Part shown: one piece after another, positions 6,430 to 8,754 of the stretch | Numbering within the stretch: the stretch's first letter is position 1 | How the letters are laid out: every line of letters starts with the position of its first letter | NCBI GenBank assembly: GCA_003646055.1 | Contig: QNDZ01000062.1 | Location: 1 to 8,754, forward strand | Direction: 5' to 3' | From: a bacterium | GTDB lineage: Bacteria; Hydrothermota; UBA3072; B12-G15 | Length of the DNA: 8,754 nucleotides | The notes under the pieces: model-generated | Told to the model about the DNA's origin: nothing | Database searches by the model: none | What the model saw: the letters and a program-made list of their open reading frames with translations, nothing else | Made by a program: the position numbers and the translations under genes

Positions 6430-7666
6430 CCTTTTTGCTCAACTATTGAATATTTCTGTAACAAAGTACAACTCAAAAAACCTTGTCTCCTTTGTAACCC
6501 CTGATTCATCTGCCATTGAGAGTGTCGTTGTTATAAGAAGGTATGACAGGTTTGCATATAACCCGGGTGAATGGTCAAAGATATGGAGAAATCCTGTTAA
6601 CCCCTTAACTGCTTACTCCTTTGTAGATTCAGTAAACTTAAGACCCGGGTTAATTCAGAGATTTACATTCTTTACAATTTACAATGATGGGGAGTATTTC
6701 AGAGATACCCTATCCGTTCCAACACCTGTTCCACCTGGAATTGTGGATATAACACCAGCAGGGGGATTGATTCGTGGAGAGAGATTCCGCTTTATATTCA
6801 ATTCACCCATGGACACCACATACAGGGAAAGCAGTTTCATTTTGTTCTCCTTCCATGGTTCAGATACATTCTACTATGAAAGGAGTGTAGAGGTAATATC
6901 CGATACCATTTACATATCTCCCTATCCCCTACCCCGTTCAGGTGATACCCTCACCCTTATTCTTAAAAGTTCCTTTCTGCAGGACATTTTTGGAAACTGT
7001 TTTGATGGGAATGGGAATTACATTGAGGAAGGCTCACCTGTGGACGACTATTCTGTAAAGTGGCAGGTTTCACTTCTCGGGGACTTCAACCTTGATGGGT
7101 ATGTTGATTCAAAAGATTACACTGAATACTTCCGTGATGCCATGCTTTCAAACAATCCTGATTATGAAACAGGTCCTGTTGAGGGAACAGCCCCATACCT
7201 TGTATGTTACAGGGATGGGAAAATGGACATGAGTGATTTTATCGGGTTTTGCAGGATGTGGGAGTACTCCATATGGGAAAGGGGGATGGACATAAAAGCA
7301 ACAAATGGGTATCCTGTTTTGTATTCCAGTGGATGTATAATCCCACCATACCAGGGCTTTATTGAGTTGTTCACATTGACACCGATACAATCCCCGTCCA
7401 TTGTATTTTCAACCGAATTCAAGGATACATTTTATTATTTTATTCAGGTTAATGGTAATGAGCAGATACATGTTGCCAGACCTGCTGGCTTGAGATACCT
7501 GTCAATGGATGGTGAATTTTTAGGAGAAATGAGATTTGGCAGCCCAAACAGTGTGGATGTTAAAATTTACGACGCACTCGGGAGAAGGGTTAATGGCCCC
7601 TTGAAAAATGGAATATATTTTATAAAATCAGGCATGGCCAAAAAGAAGATATGGGTGATTAAATGA
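6416..7666 (+). CDS. Secreted protein with Ig-like domains, dockerin-like module and T9SS-type C-terminal sorting domain
   Basis: 416 residues from the TTG at 6416. Seen in order: a short hydrophobic N-terminus MLFISLFAQLL (probable signal peptide), an Ig/FnIII-like domain (about 22-105), a SbsA/Big_5-like Ig domain (about 106-200) with FNSPMD at 128-133, a dockerin-like module (about 222-283), a further beta-rich stretch (about 291-375), and a C-terminal tail (about 379-416). The first dockerin loop DFNLDGYVDSKD (223-234) has D, N, D, D and D at the EF-hand calcium positions. The second, around RDGKMDMSD (266-274), keeps the later positions but has lost the first Asp. The tail VDVKIYDALGRRV ... 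GIYFIKSG ... KKIWVIK has the type A sorting-domain layout of proteins exported by the type IX (Por) system. The gene overlaps the lipoprotein gene by 14 bases and its stop overlaps the next ATG (ATGA). No catalytic domain is visible, so its role is likely structural or binding. Confidence 0.88.
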   Translation: MLFISLFAQLLNISVTKYNSKNLVSFVTPDSSAIESVVVIRRYDRFAYNPGEWSKIWRNPVNPLTAYSFVDSVNLRPGLIQRFTFFTIYNDGEYFRDTLSVPTPVPPGIVDITPAGGLIRGERFRFIFNSPMDTTYRESSFILFSFHGSDTFYYERSVEVISDTIYISPYPLPRSGDTLTLILKSSFLQDIFGNCFDGNGNYIEEGSPVDDYSVKWQVSLLGDFNLDGYVDSKDYTEYFRDAMLSNNPDYETGPVEGTAPYLVCYRDGKMDMSDFIGFCRMWEYSIWERGMDIKATNGYPVLYSSGCIIPPYQGFIELFTLTPIQSPSIVFSTEFKDTFYYFIQVNGNEQIHVARPAGLRYLSMDGEFLGEMRFGSPNSVDVKIYDALGRRVNGPLKNGIYFIKSGMAKKKIWVIK

Positions 7667-8754
7667 TACTGCTCCTCCTGTCTCTCTGGACAGATGAGAT
7701 TACGCTTGGTGCCAACCATGTGTCTTTCCTTCCACCTGCATCATCAAATGCAGTTGGAGAGGACAACGGGAATGCTCTAATCACCTTCACAACAGGTCAT
7801 ACAAACCCCTATCTTGAAATATACTTTGCAATCATAGATGGTTCAGGAACTGTTCTGAGAATGGTTAATGTTTCAAGGGCTGGGACCCAATCCTCTCAAT
7901 GGGCAGGTTATCCCAATGTTATATCCTTTGACACAACCTATTACTTTATCTGGGATGACAGGAGAATATCATATCATGAAATAGAGTTCCAGAACGAGGT
8001 ATACTACCGTATATTCTATCCAGATGTGGCTGGAGGGATATGGCTTGGAATACAGAATGCCACCTCAAGTGATGGCGAGTGGTCAATCAATCCATCAGCA
8101 GCAAAACTTGGGGACAGAATTTACGTCGCATGGGAAGACACAAGGGAGGGTTATGATGCAGTTTATTATTCTTATCTTGAGAACGGTCTATGGAGCAATG
8201 CCTTCAAAATATCGGGGTCTATATATTATGCTGGTTATCCCTGTGTTGTTACTGGAAACTCTGAGGTGTTCATCTTTTACGAAGAGGTTCAAGATTCATT
8301 CATACAGGTCAGAGCATATAGCCCTATCAGGAATCAATACTATACAATAAGTACAGGTGGAGAGGCCTATTCTCCTTCAGGCTCTGCATCAGGTGACGAA
8401 ATCTGCGTTGTATGGGAACAGGTGGAAAATGGCGTGCCCCAGATATATTCAAGGGTTTTCAATTCCACATGGGGTCAGGCAGTAAAACTCACGATCAGTG
8501 GATACGGTACAATGCCATGTGTCACAGGGAAAGATGGGATATTCTACTATGCCTGGGTTGAAGATGGCAATATTATTTTTAAATCAGATACATCTGATTC
8601 AAGGGTGATGAATCAATTATCATATAACTGCTTCAACCCCCATGTATATGCACTTGATAATGGCAATTTGTTCCTCTGCTGGAGTGGATACATATCAGGG
8701 GACATGGACGCAAAGATTCTGTACAGGGTATTTTCCTCTTCAAAATCTCCATCA
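7663..8754 (+). CDS. Secreted beta-propeller-like repeat protein, N-terminal 364 residues (runs off right edge)
   Basis: An open frame from the ATG at 7663 to the window edge, overlapping the previous stop as ATGA, with a weak GGGTGA ribosome site. The N-terminus MILLLLSLWTDEIT is a minimal hydrophobic segment, probably a signal peptide. From about residue 83 the protein is built of diverged units of roughly 40-60 residues, beginning near 83, 143, 192, 237, 284 and 325. Each has an 'x-P-x-V' like opening, a hydrophobic strand ending in an aromatic pair such as YVAWED (154-159), FIFYEE (203-208), CVVWEQ (248-253) or YYAWVED (295-301), then an 'xxIYYSxx' like strand. This resembles sialidase/BNR-type beta-propeller blades, with one degenerate Asp-box-like SSDGEW (135-140). 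No sialidase catalytic residues can be claimed. The C-terminus, where a sorting domain might sit, is outside the window. Confidence 0.85.
   Translation, partial: MILLLLSLWTDEITLGANHVSFLPPASSNAVGEDNGNALITFTTGHTNPYLEIYFAIIDGSGTVLRMVNVSRAGTQSSQWAGYPNVISFDTTYYFIWDDRRISYHEIEFQNEVYYRIFYPDVAGGIWLGIQNATSSDGEWSINPSAAKLGDRIYVAWEDTREGYDAVYYSYLENGLWSNAFKISGSIYYAGYPCVVTGNSEVFIFYEEVQDSFIQVRAYSPIRNQYYTISTGGEAYSPSGSASGDEICVVWEQVENGVPQIYSRVFNSTWGQAVKLTISGYGTMPCVTGKDGIFYYAWVEDGNIIFKSDTSDSRVMNQLSYNCFNPHVYALDNGNLFLCWSGYISGDMDAKILYRVFSSSKSPS

Noticed and set aside
8024..8350. Plus-strand open frame of 108 codons inside the propeller gene
   Set aside because: Out-of-frame shadow; the frame from 7663 is open to the edge, carries the repeats and couples to the upstream stop.
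7663..8754. Exo-alpha-sialidase
   Set aside because: The repeats resemble sialidase-type blades but only one degenerate Asp box and no catalytic residues are visible, so an enzyme name is not justified.

Overview
The window is gene-dense bacterial DNA with no stretch over about 150 bases outside genes. It holds two divergent, tightly packed gene sets reading away from a short promoter region at about 4670-4815. No RNA genes, CRISPR arrays, insertion sequences or clear terminators were seen. The proteins point to a Gram-negative-type member of the FCB group or a related candidate phylum (WOR-3/Stahlbacteria-like is my guess). The basis is a fused polysaccharide co-polymerase/tyrosine kinase, a lipobox lipoprotein, and a C-terminal tail resembling a type IX (Por) secretion sorting domain. 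Good Shine-Dalgarno sites and textbook -35/-10 promoters argue against a typical Bacteroidetes. The taxonomic call is inference.

Minus strand (4669 down to 1): a short SLBB-domain protein of the Wza/polysaccharide-export type, a Wzz/Wzc-like co-polymerase with a tyrosine-kinase domain and a tyrosine-rich tail, a two-pass membrane protein with a predicted extracytoplasmic Cache/PAS-like sensor domain and a long cytoplasmic coiled coil, and the first 346 residues of leucyl-tRNA synthetase (runs off the left edge). The junctions are a GTGA overlap, an ATGA overlap and a 1-nt gap, so this looks like one operon. The first three genes plausibly build and control an envelope apparatus that exports a surface polysaccharide; leuS is a housekeeping passenger.

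Plus strand (4816 to 8754): a PfkB-family sugar or nucleoside kinase, a lipoprotein ending in a cohesin-like module, a secreted protein with Ig-like domains, a dockerin-like calcium-loop module and a T9SS-like sorting tail, and a secreted beta-propeller-like protein that runs off the right edge. Spacing is 9 nt, then a 14-nt overlap, then a 4-nt ATGA overlap. These look like co-expressed surface or secreted proteins.

The points most worth a second look are: the adjacent cohesin-like and dockerin-like genes; both operon-leading genes appearing to be leaderless, with the -10 box only a few bases before the start codon; the SLBB-only export protein that lacks the usual Poly_export domain; the sensor/coiled-coil protein translationally coupled to the tyrosine kinase; and very short signal peptides with no positive charge.
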